A stretch of 64,000 bases of DNA from Candidatus Latescibacterota bacterium (GCA_022823725.1 JAJEHL010000017.1:62001-126000); one strand, 5' to 3'; counted from the stretch's first letter, positions 43,358 to 52,611 are shown. Numbers and translations: made by a program. The notes: generated by a model not told the origin, from the sequence alone.

Positions 43358-44032
43358 CTACCCTCTCCCATCAGCCGCATCGGCAATCCACGTCAAATAG
43401 GACCTGTGACCGTGCGACACGGAAAATGAGATAGACAAATTCCTCAACCGTTTTTTCAGTGACCTCAAGCGCCCTTTTACAGTCATCACAAAAAGCACGG
43501 TACCTTCATCCCGATCCGATAAAAAATACTGCGAAAAAACATCCACCCGCGCAGCCAACCGCTCGGCAACAAGCGCGTGCCCAACGCGATTTGCCTCCGC
43601 CTCAGATGGCATGGGAAGAGCCAGAATATAAGGCGCGGCGCGCAACCCATGGTGAACCGTGACATTGAGATCCGTCTTCCCCAGACGCCGTGCCACATCG
43701 ATCTTTCGCACAACCGTATGCACCACAAAAAACACCAGACAAATCATCACCCCGATAGCAACGTGCTTCATCAACCCGCTGAAAAACGCGCCCTGCTCTC
43801 GATCCTCCGCCTGAAAAAACGCATGCTGAAAACGCCCATCCGACTCCGAAGCCAACCTTCTCGCAATAACGCGCACCTGTGCATTCGCCACGGGAGGCAA
43901 TGGCTTCACGCGCTCGGAACCATACAGCGAGCGAATCATCTCCCGCGCAATCCGCGAGGCATCCTCTTCCTCAGCCCCTGCAGAAGCAACAAAACAGAAC
44001 CCCAACAGAATGACAATCCAGACTCTCAACAT
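43358..44032 (-). CDS. Unknown membrane protein of the alpha-2-macroglobulin/pbpC locus
   Basis: A 224-residue protein not matching a family I know. A signal peptide lies at residues 1-20 (ending FVASAGA). A transmembrane segment follows around residues 90-110 (VAIGVMICLVFFVVHTVV). The C-terminal ~110 residues (VHHGLRAAPYILALPMPSEAEANRVGHALVAERLAARVDVF) look like a small cytoplasmic domain. The stop lies only 9 bp from the A2M start, so it is most likely cotranscribed and part of the same envelope function. Confidence 0.62.
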   Translation of the reverse strand: MLRVWIVILLGFCFVASAGAEEEDASRIAREMIRSLYGSERVKPLPPVANAQVRVIARRLASESDGRFQHAFFQAEDREQGAFFSGLMKHVAIGVMICLVFFVVHTVVRKIDVARRLGKTDLNVTVHHGLRAAPYILALPMPSEAEANRVGHALVAERLAARVDVFSQYFLSDRDEGTVLFVMTVKGRLRSLKKRLRNLSISFSVSHGHRSYLTWIADAADGRG

Positions 44033-44059
44033 ACTATCGGCATCCTTTCACGGGCGTAT

Positions 44060-44108
44060 TTCTTTTAGATTTCATAGCTTATATCTTTGTGTCTTTGTGT
44101 GAGGTCTC
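44060..44108. repeat. Dispersed CTTTGTGT-type repeat in intergenic gap
   Basis: The gap holds ATCTTTGTGTCTTTGTGTGAGG, an imperfect direct repeat of CTTTGTGT. A related GCACAAAAAGCACAA copy lies at 47980-48002. Confidence 0.45.
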
Positions 44109-44756
44109 TCACACCTCACGTATCGCAACGAGTTCTGGCGTCTTGCCCCCGCCCAACTCCTCTGCTCGGTCCATCAAATCGCTGAGTTGCGCCCGCGTCG
44201 TCTTCAAAAAAACCATCGCCTCCGCAGCTTCTCGCACCCCATCCTCCCGGCGATAGATTGAACGGATACTCGGCGCAACAGTTCCGCCCGTCGCCAAATT
44301 TTCTTCAACAAGCACCTTGCCGAGTTTCTGCGCCCGCGCTTCTGTACGCATCGCAATCAACACCCCCAGAGGATCATTTCCCGACTCGGCACCCACTCCC
44401 CTTCGAATCACACGGAAAATCCCCCACAAAACCAGCAACGCAATCAGAACAGCGATCCCCTTAGCAACCTGGCTTGCGATATTCCGAATCGACGCATCTC
44501 TTTCGCGACGCATTTCTTCCAACCGCTGTTTTTGTTCGTCGAGAAACACCGCATCCTCTGCCAATTGCGCGGTCATGCGCTCGACCCATGCAACCTGCTC
44601 TGCCGCCAGAGAATCCCCCTCGGCCAAAACCGCCCGCGCCACATGTCGCGCAATGCTCTCGAGCCGTTCCACATTCACCTGTCCCTCAGCGGGCATACAC
44701 ATCGCAAAAAACAAAGCGATAAACGCGCCTGCGCCAAAGATATATCGATATCTCAT
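44109..44756 (-). CDS. Unknown membrane protein with coiled coil, first gene of the envelope operon
   Basis: A 215-residue protein. Signal peptide to ~residue 25 (CMPAEG), a long charged helix (LDEQKQRLEEMRRERDASIRNIA) likely forming a coiled coil, then a transmembrane segment (GIAVLIALLVLWGIFRVI) and a C-terminal cytoplasmic part ending AEELGGGKTPELVAIREV. I do not recognise it. ATG chosen at 44756 with GAGGAAGG upstream; the longer frame upstream crosses the divergent gene. It is the first of four genes ending with pbpC. Confidence 0.6.
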   Translation of the reverse strand: MRYRYIFGAGAFIALFFAMCMPAEGQVNVERLESIARHVARAVLAEGDSLAAEQVAWVERMTAQLAEDAVFLDEQKQRLEEMRRERDASIRNIASQVAKGIAVLIALLVLWGIFRVIRRGVGAESGNDPLGVLIAMRTEARAQKLGKVLVEENLATGGTVAPSIRSIYRREDGVREAAEAMVFLKTTRAQLSDLMDRAEELGGGKTPELVAIREV

Positions 44757-44862
44757 AAAACGACCTTCCTCTATCAAATTTCCGTTGTTTTTCTCCCGTA
44801 CTTTCAGCAATATAAGACACAGAAATGCTACGTGCAAGAGCGTGCGAACTGGAGAAACGCAA

Positions 44863-45981
44863 ATGGCACCTGAACAACTCGGTTTTAATTCGCAAAAACT
44901 CGACCACGCCATACAAATCTTACAACGCCATGTGCATACGCGCACCACCCCCGGTGCCGTCGGCCTCGTCCTGCGCCGTGCGGGCATCGTCACCTGCTGG
45001 GCTGTGGGCCACCATACCTATCAACCAGACGCCACACCCGTACAAATCAATACCATCTACGACCTCGCTTCCGTCACCAAAGTCATCGCCACCACAACGC
45101 TCTGCATGTTATTTGTCGATCGAGATCGTCTGGACCTCGACGCACCCGTGCAATTTTATGTCCCCTCCTTCGCCGGAAAAAACAAAAACCGCGTCACAGT
45201 TCGGCATCTGCTCGCCCATTGCAGCGGCCTGCCCGCACATGTCCACCTGTATAAACGCATCCGCAGATGGACGCAGATAAACGCAGATAAAAAGCAAGAG
45301 GCGAGACGCCGCGATGCCATGCTCAACGCAGCGTGCCAACACCCCTTAACTTATGAACCCGGCACAGACACCGTGTACAGCGACCTGGGCTTTCTAATCC
45401 TGGGCAAAATCCTCGAAACCATTGGCAAACAGCGCCTGGATCACCTCGTCAAACAGCACATACTCGAACCGCTCAAAATGACCGCCACCTGGTACTGTCC
45501 ACCCCCCCATCTCAAACACCGCATTGCCCCCACTGAAAACGGCACCAACTTGCGCGACCACCTCGTACACGGTGAAGTCCACGATGAAAACGCCGCCGCG
45601 ATGGGCGGTATCGCCTCCCACGCTGGTCTTTTTTCCACAGCGCATGACCTGTCGAAATGCCTGCTCGCCTGGCTCGGCGCAGGCACCTTTCCCAAACGGA
45701 GCATTCGACAATTTACCACCCGCACCAATATCGCGCCCAACAGCACCTGGGCACTCGGCTGGGACACCGTCTCATCCGGCAAAAGCTCGAGCGGCCGCTA
45801 CTTTAGCGAACAATCCTTTGGCTCCCTCGGATTCACCGGCACATCCGTATGGGCAGACCCCATCCGCGACCTCGGCGTCATCCTCCTCACCAACCGCGTA
45901 CACCCCACCCGCGAAAACACGCAAATTGCCCATCTCCGCCCCGAATTTCACGACGCGATCTCCGAAGCCTTAATCGAATAA
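44863..45981 (+). CDS. Serine hydrolase, beta-lactamase (class C)/DD-peptidase family
   Basis: A 372-residue protein of the SxxK hydrolase family. The motif S70-V-T-K73 in YDLASVTKVIA carries the nucleophile and general-base Lys. Tyr in TVYSDLGFLIL occupies the YxN position (YSD here). GFTGTSVWAD matches the KTG/HTG box variant GTS. No signal peptide is apparent, so it may be cytosolic or leaderless. A 10-bp dispersed repeat in frame encodes residues ~133-143 (IRRWTQINADK) between otherwise typical helices. Such enzymes cleave esters or amides; the substrate is unknown. TGGAGAAA precedes the ATG. Convergent with the heparinase gene. Confidence 0.8.
   Translation: MAPEQLGFNSQKLDHAIQILQRHVHTRTTPGAVGLVLRRAGIVTCWAVGHHTYQPDATPVQINTIYDLASVTKVIATTTLCMLFVDRDRLDLDAPVQFYVPSFAGKNKNRVTVRHLLAHCSGLPAHVHLYKRIRRWTQINADKKQEARRRDAMLNAACQHPLTYEPGTDTVYSDLGFLILGKILETIGKQRLDHLVKQHILEPLKMTATWYCPPPHLKHRIAPTENGTNLRDHLVHGEVHDENAAAMGGIASHAGLFSTAHDLSKCLLAWLGAGTFPKRSIRQFTTRTNIAPNSTWALGWDTVSSGKSSSGRYFSEQSFGSLGFTGTSVWADPIRDLGVILLTNRVHPTRENTQIAHLRPEFHDAISEALIE
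45259..45290 (+). repeat. 10-bp periodic CGCAGAT repeat inserted in frame in the serine hydrolase gene
   Basis: Units CCGCAGATGG, ACGCAGATAA and ACGCAGATAA follow each other with a 10-bp period. The same element, in inverse orientation and intergenic, lies at 37841-37870. Confidence 0.7.
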
Positions 45982-46013
45982 AAAAAGGAGCAAGTCCCCA
46001 TGACATTGCTCCT
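45980..46013 (-). terminator. Intrinsic terminator of the heparinase-like gene
   Basis: On the minus strand AGGAGCAA (46013-46006) pairs with TTGCTCCT (45993-45986), extended by a small inner stem, and seven T follow (to 45980). It overlaps the stop codon region of the convergent serine hydrolase gene. Confidence 0.75.
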
Positions 46014-46034
46014 CTTGTTGTACCCCGCTTCGTC

Positions 46035-47954
46035 TCACCGCGTCACCCGGATCGTCCACCCGCCTTGCGGCTCGGGATTTTTAACCCTCAGAGTAATTCT
46101 TCGCAACAAATCGCCCCAAACCGTCTTCAATCGCGCATCTTCAATCGCGATATCCTCAATTGCCACATCGAACACATCCGCCTCGTAATGCAAACGCCCC
46201 TCGCCCGACACGCGTCCATCCGCCAACTCTACCTCATTCAACGCGATTGTGCCATCGCCGCGATCTTCAGCACCACACGCCGTCAACACATTCATCACAA
46301 CATCGCCCGTCACGGCTTTCAACGCATATCGATCTGCAATCGTCACACCCTCGCCGCGATGCAACACAACCGTCCGCATCCACGAATCAATCTGAGCCTC
46401 TGGCGGATAGGCTTGCGCCAGATCCAGTGTAAACGTCGCATCCGCCTCATTCGCCTCATAAGACACATCCCGAGCCGCAATATCGTAGTGATAATCAATC
46501 CCCGCCTCGGAATAAACCCGCCCGGGAATCTGCATCTGTCCATTCACCGTCGGCAACGTGTGATACTGAGACTGCATCGTCCAGATATCATAACGCGTAC
46601 TGCTAAACGTCTTCGCCGTATAAGTCTCGACCCCCGCATCCACGAGCACAGGCTTACCATCCAGATAGACCACCACATGCCCGATATCATTGTGATTGTG
46701 ACTCTCGGCATTGTGCCCGCCCTTTGCCCCCACAAAAAATCCATCTGCCGATCCTTCCTGGTCGCGTGCGACAAACACCTCAATCTCATCCAAAAACACA
46801 TCGCGCGGCAACGGCGGCGCAGCTTCTGCATCGAGAATCTCATTCAGCGAAAACAGCGCGGGCAACGCCCGCCCCATGCTCCCAAAAGACTCCGAAATAC
46901 CCTTCTCGGCAGCACCCTGTTGTTTTGCAGCCCACGCGCCAAGAGCCACCATCGCGTCATCACCAATGCGCTTGCCATAGCCATAGACCACCGCAAAAGC
47001 TGGCATCACCACAGGCGATGCATCGGCAAAATTGATAAAATATCGATCCGCAATCTGTACCCGATAGATAAACTTGCCAATATTCTGAACGAGCGGTTCA
47101 TCGTACACATCAATCGCGCCACCCGTTGCACTGTAAAGCCACTCCAAACAATCGTAAAGCGATGCCCCCGCACGCCCCCAATAGCCCGGTCCCTCGTCGC
47201 AGCCCCCGTCCTCAGGATACGGATCGATAAAATAATCCACCGTCTGCATCGCCTTAAACACCGAAGCGACCCGACGCGCCTCATCGGTCTCCATCAACAA
47301 AGTAGAAGTCAACCAATTCGACACAATCCACGGATTCCAATTATTCACGCGCGCACCCGAATACCCCATCCAGCCAAAATCTTCCCGCTCCAACAAAGGC
47401 GTCAAAATGCGATATTGCATCTCACGCGCAATGCGCGGCACAATCAAAGGCGAAACCGCGTTGAGTTGTGCGCCCAGCAAATACACCGTCCACGCCAGCA
47501 ATTCCGACGTCTCTGCGGCAAACAAATCGACAATCGGCTCAGCCGTATCCGGCAGGCCACTACCCGCCTTTTGCACGCCAATATGCGCGGGCACCCCCCA
47601 AAAAGACTCCTCGCAAATACACCAGATACCATTGGTAATATCATCCAAAAAACGCCCTTTCCCCTCCACGCACTCTGCCAAAACCAGATCGGACAGCGCC
47701 GTGCGCCGTCCAAAACTCAGAGCCTCGTATCGCGAGCGATTGCCATTGCGCGCATAATCCAAAAACCGCACCGCGGGCACGCCTGGCCATTCAAAATTCA
47801 GGCGTTCTTCCCCCCGCGCAATTTGCGCCTGCCGCACCGCGTCTGGCAACGCATCCCACGCATAGCGCATCAACGCCGTGGGAAAAGGCCGCCAGTCATC
47901 CCGCGAAATCAAAATATCTTTTAACACATCTTCCGAATACTTTTGCGAAAGCAT
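46035..47954 (-). CDS. Heparinase II/III-like polysaccharide lyase
   Basis: A 639-residue protein. The helical N-terminal half (alpha/alpha toroid: SGARVNNWNPWIVSNWL, DEGPGYWGRAGASLYDCLEWL) and the beta-sandwich half with SHNHNDIGHVVVYLDGKPVLVDAG and YHTLPTVNGQMQ match heparinase II/III family lyases (PL12/PL15/PL21-like). The catalytic Tyr-His-Asn set is likely in WGRAGASLYD and SHNHND. No clear signal peptide, so it may act on imported oligosaccharides. It cleaves uronic-acid-containing glycans; exact substrate unknown. CGGAGGAACTG precedes the ATG. Convergent with the serine hydrolase gene, with a terminator between the two stops. Confidence 0.85.
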   Translation of the reverse strand: MLSQKYSEDVLKDILISRDDWRPFPTALMRYAWDALPDAVRQAQIARGEERLNFEWPGVPAVRFLDYARNGNRSRYEALSFGRRTALSDLVLAECVEGKGRFLDDITNGIWCICEESFWGVPAHIGVQKAGSGLPDTAEPIVDLFAAETSELLAWTVYLLGAQLNAVSPLIVPRIAREMQYRILTPLLEREDFGWMGYSGARVNNWNPWIVSNWLTSTLLMETDEARRVASVFKAMQTVDYFIDPYPEDGGCDEGPGYWGRAGASLYDCLEWLYSATGGAIDVYDEPLVQNIGKFIYRVQIADRYFINFADASPVVMPAFAVVYGYGKRIGDDAMVALGAWAAKQQGAAEKGISESFGSMGRALPALFSLNEILDAEAAPPLPRDVFLDEIEVFVARDQEGSADGFFVGAKGGHNAESHNHNDIGHVVVYLDGKPVLVDAGVETYTAKTFSSTRYDIWTMQSQYHTLPTVNGQMQIPGRVYSEAGIDYHYDIAARDVSYEANEADATFTLDLAQAYPPEAQIDSWMRTVVLHRGEGVTIADRYALKAVTGDVVMNVLTACGAEDRGDGTIALNEVELADGRVSGEGRLHYEADVFDVAIEDIAIEDARLKTVWGDLLRRITLRVKNPEPQGGWTIRVTR

Positions 47955-47974
47955 CAGTTCCTCCGTTAATTAGT

Positions 47975-48003
47975 GAGCCACAAAAAGCACAAAAAGCACA
48001 AGG
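47975..48003. repeat. Copy of AAAAAGCAC direct repeat near the heparinase gene
   Basis: CACAAAAAGCACAAAAAGCACAA is a 10-bp direct repeat in the 156-bp gap between the heparinase and Gfo genes. On the minus strand it reads as the CTTTTTGTG-type dispersed repeat known in several uncultured phyla. Confidence 0.45.
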
Positions 48004-48110
48004 GAAATGCAACTGCCTGTGCGATGCACCTGTCTGATGGAGCACGGGCGAGCGCAGTTAGGCAATAGCAATTCATCATTCCAACTCTCAACTACAGGAG
48101 CAAGGACACC

Positions 48111-49109
48111 ATGCCACTCAAAATTGCACAAATCGGCAGCGACGGACATCAGAACATGGTACTCGACGGCATCGCGCACATCCCCGATGCACAACTCATC
48201 GCCTGCGCCAAAGGGCATCCCGACGACACCCTCGCCAAAGTCAAATCGCACGCGGCATTTACTGCACACACCCGCCTGTATGACGACTATCGCCACATGC
48301 TCGACACCGAAGAAATCGATCTCGTCAGCATCTGCCGTCCGTATTCCCTCAACGCCGAAGCCTCAATAGCCGCTGCAAACCGAGGAATCGACATCGTCAG
48401 CGAAAAACCCGTGGCAACCACTCTGAAAGATCTCGACGCCCTTGAAACAGCGGTCAAAAACAGCGGAATTCGCCTCACCGCCATGTTTGGCCTGAGACTA
48501 TCCCCTGCATTTCGCGCAGCGCACCAGGCGGTTCGAGACGGCCTCATCGGCGAACCCATCCTGGCAACCGCGCAAAAATCCTATCGCTTTGGCACGCGCC
48601 CGGACTTTTTCAAACAGCGAGAAACTTATGGCGGCACAATCCCCTGGGTCGCAATCCACGCCGTCGATTACACGCGCTGGACAACCGGGCGTGAATACAC
48701 GCAAGTCGCCGCCCTTCACGGCAACCTCGGCCATCCCGACTATCCCGGCTGCGAAGACCACGGCGGCATGCTCTTCCGCCTGAGCAATGGCGGCACGGCA
48801 ATGATCAACCTCGATTATTTGCGTCCCTCAACAGCCCCCACCCACGGCGACGACCGCCTCCGAATCGCCGGATCAGAAGGCGTCATCGAAGTCATCGACG
48901 ACCGCACGCATCTGATTCGCTCGGGCGAAGCACCCCGCGACCTGCCCCTACCCCCCGAAGAAAATTTTCTCGTCAACCTCCACGGTGAACGCACGGGCAA
49001 AGCACCCCACATCATCGACCCCGACGAAGCCATAAAAGTCACGCGCCTGTGCCTGCGTGCACGCGAAGCCGCGGACACGGGCAACATAATCGCTCTTTCA
49101 CCGCTTTAA
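48111..49109 (+). CDS. Gfo/Idh/MocA family oxidoreductase
   Basis: A 332-residue NAD(P)-dependent dehydrogenase. The family Lys is in VSEKPVATTL, and the second-domain H/D in WVAIHAVDYTRW is present, so redox function is likely. The N terminus (LKIAQIGSDGHQNMV) deviates from the GxGxxG pattern: the loop reads IGSDGHQ. AGGAGC precedes the ATG. It overlaps the convergent M24 peptidase gene by 12 bp at the 3' end. Sugar substrate unknown. Confidence 0.83.
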   Translation: MPLKIAQIGSDGHQNMVLDGIAHIPDAQLIACAKGHPDDTLAKVKSHAAFTAHTRLYDDYRHMLDTEEIDLVSICRPYSLNAEASIAAANRGIDIVSEKPVATTLKDLDALETAVKNSGIRLTAMFGLRLSPAFRAAHQAVRDGLIGEPILATAQKSYRFGTRPDFFKQRETYGGTIPWVAIHAVDYTRWTTGREYTQVAALHGNLGHPDYPGCEDHGGMLFRLSNGGTAMINLDYLRPSTAPTHGDDRLRIAGSEGVIEVIDDRTHLIRSGEAPRDLPLPPEENFLVNLHGERTGKAPHIIDPDEAIKVTRLCLRAREAADTGNIIALSPL

Positions 49110-50222
49110 CACCAGCGGATAATCCGTCAAATTTTGCACGCCGCCTTCCGTCACCAGAAACGTATTCTCCAACCGGATACCCCCGTTCAATGCTTCGCTA
49201 TACGCCCCCGGTTCACAGGAAAAGACCGTGCCCACCTCAAAAATACCCTCTCGATCCCGGTTCAAATCGGGCGGCTCGTGTGCGCGAATCCCCACGCCGT
49301 GCCCCGCGTGATGAATCAACCCAACATCGGACAGGTGGGGATGCTCGCGGATTCTCTCATCAATGGTATGCCACAGTTCGGTACCCCGTCCACCAGGCCC
49401 TACCAGATTGGGAACATCTTCTAAAATAGCTTTCAAAAGATCGTACACCGACGCCTGCAAATCCGTGGGATCGCCCACGGCAAAGGTACGGCACAGATCG
49501 GACCAGTACCCGTGATATTCCGTCTGCGCGTCGATAACATACAACTCCCCATCCTCAATAATCCGATCTCTGGCCAGCCCGCCCAATTGCCCGCACTGAT
49601 AATCGCCCCCGTGGTGCAGCACCTCACCTGCCGCATGCAGTGCCACCTGTTGCCCCGCCGCGAGCACATCCAGTTCATTCACGCCTGGCGCAATCACCTC
49701 TTGCACGCGATCATAAGCCCGCAGATTAATATCAATCGCCTTTTGCAACATCGCAACTTCATCGGCATCCTTTCTCATCTGCTGTGCAATCAGCAAATCG
49801 TCTATCCCCACCCATTCGCCACCCAGAGCATCTGCCACTGTATCGGCGAGCAACCTGGGCGTGGCTTCCTGCTGCCAGCCCAAACGAGAAATACCCCGGC
49901 AATCGCGGAGCTTTTGCGCCACCGCCGCATTCAGCAAGCGCATCGGATCGGGATTCATCGTATAGAGCACATGCGAATCGTACACCACGCGCTCATCCAC
50001 AGCCACATCCCCTTCATCAGTCGTTGACGCCAGCCACGCCCCTCCCTCAGTCTCCAAATACAGAAGCGCGGGAAAAGAAAATGACGGATATGCCCCTAAG
50101 AGCGCGCCGGTCAAATAATAGATATCCCGATAATCTGTAATAATAACCGCGTCAATCCCCTCCTCGGAGAGACGCGCTCGAAATCGCTGCTGCCGATTGC
50201 GGCAACCTTCCAAAGTGAGCAT
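49098..50222 (-). CDS. M24 family metallopeptidase (Xaa-Pro aminopeptidase-like)
   Basis: A 374-residue creatinase/aminopeptidase P-type protein. The pita-bread domain has the metal ligands: Asp in YVIDAQTEYHG and WSDLCRTF, His in IHHAGHGVGI, Glu in SCEPGAYSE and Glu in GGIRLENTFLV. Members hydrolyse Xaa-Pro peptides, or creatine-like substrates; the fold alone cannot tell. ATG 50222 chosen with AAAGGAT upstream; an in-frame extension upstream is less likely. It is divergent from the next Gfo gene at 50328, with 105 bp between. Confidence 0.83.
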   Translation of the reverse strand: MLTLEGCRNRQQRFRARLSEEGIDAVIITDYRDIYYLTGALLGAYPSFSFPALLYLETEGGAWLASTTDEGDVAVDERVVYDSHVLYTMNPDPMRLLNAAVAQKLRDCRGISRLGWQQEATPRLLADTVADALGGEWVGIDDLLIAQQMRKDADEVAMLQKAIDINLRAYDRVQEVIAPGVNELDVLAAGQQVALHAAGEVLHHGGDYQCGQLGGLARDRIIEDGELYVIDAQTEYHGYWSDLCRTFAVGDPTDLQASVYDLLKAILEDVPNLVGPGGRGTELWHTIDERIREHPHLSDVGLIHHAGHGVGIRAHEPPDLNRDREGIFEVGTVFSCEPGAYSEALNGGIRLENTFLVTEGGVQNLTDYPLVLKR

Positions 50223-50327
50223 AACACCATATCCTTTCCATGAAATTCTGTTGGTAAATCCCTCATTTTTTTGCATAATACAGGACGCATTTTCAAAACC
50301 AACCCAATTTAACAACAGGAGTGCATT

Positions 50328-51371
50328 ATGCCAGAAAAAAAAGTCCGCGTATGTGTCGTCGGTATGGGTATTGGAAAACCCAATGGCCGCGCCCTCGCAA
50401 AAAATGATCGCGGCGAAGTCGTCGCGCTATGCGACCTGATACCCGAAAGAATGGAAGAATTTGCCCGCGAACTGCCCGGCGAACAAAAATTTTACACCGA
50501 TTACAAAGAAATGTGCAAAGCCCCCGACATCGACGCGGTTTTTGTAGGCACCCCAAACCAGTGGCATGTGCCCATCGCACTCGAAGCCGTCAAAAACGAC
50601 AAACACGTCATGGTCACCAAACCGCTCTCGGACTCTGAGCAGGCAGCAAAAGAACTCGTCGAAGCCGCCGAAGCATCTGGCGTCGTCAACATGATGTCGC
50701 TCTCCACTCGATTTTCCGACCAGTGCCAGTACCTGGGCAACCTCGCGCGCGAAGGCTATTTTGGCGACCTCTACTACGCCCGCGCCCGCAGCGTGCGCCG
50801 AAGCGGCATCCCCGCGTGGAACCTCGGATTCATCCAAAAAGGCGGCGGCGCATTCCGCGACATGGGCGTTCACGTCCTCGACGCCGTGTGGTACTTGCTC
50901 GGCATGCCCAAACCCGTCACCGTCACAGGCGTATGTGGCGCAAAATTTGGCCCGCGCGGACGCGGCTATTGGGGCTTTAGACAAGTCCCGCGCAGCACCT
51001 ACGAACAATACGCCGCTGACGACTATGCCGGCGGATTCATCCGCTTTGAAAACGGCGCGGGCCTCCAGGTCGAAAGCTTTTGGGCATCTCATCAGCCCAA
51101 CGAACTCCAGATCGAACTCTTTGGCGACGAAGCAGGCGCGCAATTCCGCCCGCTCAAACTCTACAAAACACAGGACGGTGTCCCGCACGACATCGCCGTC
51201 GATATCCCGCTCGCAACCCAGGCCTGGGACCGCATTGCGGGCCACTTTATCGACTGCATCCTCGATGGCAAAACCTGCGAAGCACCCCTGCGCCACGGAT
51301 ATCAAGTGCAGCAAATGATGGAAGCCGTGCTCGAAAGTGGCGAAACAGGACGGGAAATTCGCATTGATTAG
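50328..51371 (+). CDS. Gfo/Idh/MocA family oxidoreductase
   Basis: A 347-residue dehydrogenase. Rossmann segment CVVGMGIGKPNGRALAKND, the catalytic Lys in MVTKPLSDSEQA and the H/D pair in DMGVHVLDAVWYLLG are present. The GGGAFRDMG segment is typical of glycan-degrading members. ACAGGAG precedes the ATG. It is the first of two genes; the beta-helix protein follows after 9 bp. Confidence 0.85.
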   Translation: MPEKKVRVCVVGMGIGKPNGRALAKNDRGEVVALCDLIPERMEEFARELPGEQKFYTDYKEMCKAPDIDAVFVGTPNQWHVPIALEAVKNDKHVMVTKPLSDSEQAAKELVEAAEASGVVNMMSLSTRFSDQCQYLGNLAREGYFGDLYYARARSVRRSGIPAWNLGFIQKGGGAFRDMGVHVLDAVWYLLGMPKPVTVTGVCGAKFGPRGRGYWGFRQVPRSTYEQYAADDYAGGFIRFENGAGLQVESFWASHQPNELQIELFGDEAGAQFRPLKLYKTQDGVPHDIAVDIPLATQAWDRIAGHFIDCILDGKTCEAPLRHGYQVQQMMEAVLESGETGREIRID

Positions 51372-51380
51372 GAGACTCCC

Positions 51381-52577
51381 ATGACTGGCTTACACATCAC
51401 CGTCGGACAAAAAAACGCCGACATCATCGGCAATGACAACCGCGCGTTGCAAGCAGCGATTGATTACATCGCCGCGCTCGGCGGAGGCACGGTTGAAATC
51501 CTATCCGGCACGTACATCATGCGCGACGCGCTCCATCTTCGCAGCAACATCACCGTCAAAGGACAGGGCGAAAATACCACATTGTGGAAGGCAGATGGCG
51601 TTGAGACCTCGCTTCTCCTCGACGGGGATTTTGGCGAAGAACAAATCACCCTCGAAAATCCCGATGGATTCAAAGTGGGCTATGGCGTCAGCATCACAGA
51701 CGATCAGGGCGGTGGATTTCACACCGCAGTCGGCACCATCCTCTGGCAAAAGGACAACACCTTTGGCGTCAATGTGCCCATGGGAGGCGATTATCTCATT
51801 TCTCGCAATGCGCGCGCTGCCACCACCTTCCCGGTCATCAGCGGCTACCACATCGAAAATGCCCGGATCGAAAATCTGACGGTGGATGGCAACCGCGAAA
51901 ACAACCCGCACCTCAACGGGTGCCGCGGCGCCGGCATATTCCTCTACCGCGGGCACCATACCACCCTGCAAAACTGCGCGATCAAAAATTATCACGGCGA
52001 TGGCATCAGCTTCCAGCAGAGCCAGCACGTCACAGTCGAAAATTGCACCTGCACGGGCAATACCCACCTGGGCCTGCACCCGGGCAGTGGCAGCCAGCAC
52101 CCCATCATCCGCAACTGTCGTTCGGAAGATAATGGTCGCATCGGTCTTTTCCTGTGTTGGCGCGTCAAACACGGCATTTTTGAGAACAACGATCTCATCG
52201 GCAATGGGGATACGGGTATTTCCATTGGTCACAAAGATACCGACAATGTGTTTTCCAACAACCGATCACTGCGCAACGGCTGTGAAGGCATACTCTTCCG
52301 CAACGAATCCGAACCCATGGGCGGGCATCGCAACACCTTTGAGAACAATCAGATTCTCGACAACGGCGACAAAAACAAAGGCTATGGCATACGCATCCTG
52401 GGCGAAACCCACGACCTCACCTTCACTAATAACCGCATAGGCAACGACGAAACCGCAACACAGCGCATAGGTGTTCACATCGGCGAAAAAGCAGATCGCA
52501 TACACCTCAACAACAACGACCTATCGGGCAATCTCGACGCCGAAATCGAAGACACGCGACAAGTCGTTTCAGTCTAA
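51381..52577 (+). CDS. Right-handed parallel beta-helix protein (pectate-lyase-like/PbH1 repeats)
   Basis: A 398-residue protein without a signal peptide. The N-terminal part (DNRALQAAIDYIAALGGGTVEILSG, LRSNITVKGQGENTTLW) is a pectate-lyase-3/glycosyl-hydrolase-28-type cap. The rest is a series of parallel beta-helix turns rich in NN/NC/GN (QNCAIKNYHGDGISF, VENCTCTGNTHLGLH, ENNDLIGNGDTGISIG, FSNNRSLRNGCEGILF, FENNQILDNGDKNKGYG), with DNA/sugar polyuronate lyase or epimerase (AlgG/poly-mannuronate) relatives. AGGAGAC precedes the ATG. It lies 9 bp after the Gfo gene and is presumably in the same operon; substrate unknown. Confidence 0.83.
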   Translation: MTGLHITVGQKNADIIGNDNRALQAAIDYIAALGGGTVEILSGTYIMRDALHLRSNITVKGQGENTTLWKADGVETSLLLDGDFGEEQITLENPDGFKVGYGVSITDDQGGGFHTAVGTILWQKDNTFGVNVPMGGDYLISRNARAATTFPVISGYHIENARIENLTVDGNRENNPHLNGCRGAGIFLYRGHHTTLQNCAIKNYHGDGISFQQSQHVTVENCTCTGNTHLGLHPGSGSQHPIIRNCRSEDNGRIGLFLCWRVKHGIFENNDLIGNGDTGISIGHKDTDNVFSNNRSLRNGCEGILFRNESEPMGGHRNTFENNQILDNGDKNKGYGIRILGETHDLTFTNNRIGNDETATQRIGVHIGEKADRIHLNNNDLSGNLDAEIEDTRQVVSV

Positions 52578-52583
52578 ACAAAA

Positions 52584-52611
52584 TTGACTTTTTGCTGTGA
52601 TCGCATATTTT
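52584..52611 (+). promoter_or_regulatory. Candidate sigma-70-like promoter for the second AlbA_2 gene
   Basis: TTGACT (52584-52589) is 16 bp from TATTTT (52606-52611), about 80 bp before the ATG at 52692. The intergenic gap has no other clear element. Confidence 0.4.

Noticed and set aside
45849-47924. 691-codon plus-strand open frame opposite the heparinase gene
   Set aside because: Antisense shadow; high Arg/His content and no domain; the minus frame has a clear lyase signature and RBS.
48000-48110. Structured-looking GC segment before the Gfo gene, considered as tRNA or small RNA
   Set aside because: No acceptor/T-arm pattern (no GTTCGA-type loop) and no complete cloverleaf could be folded by eye.
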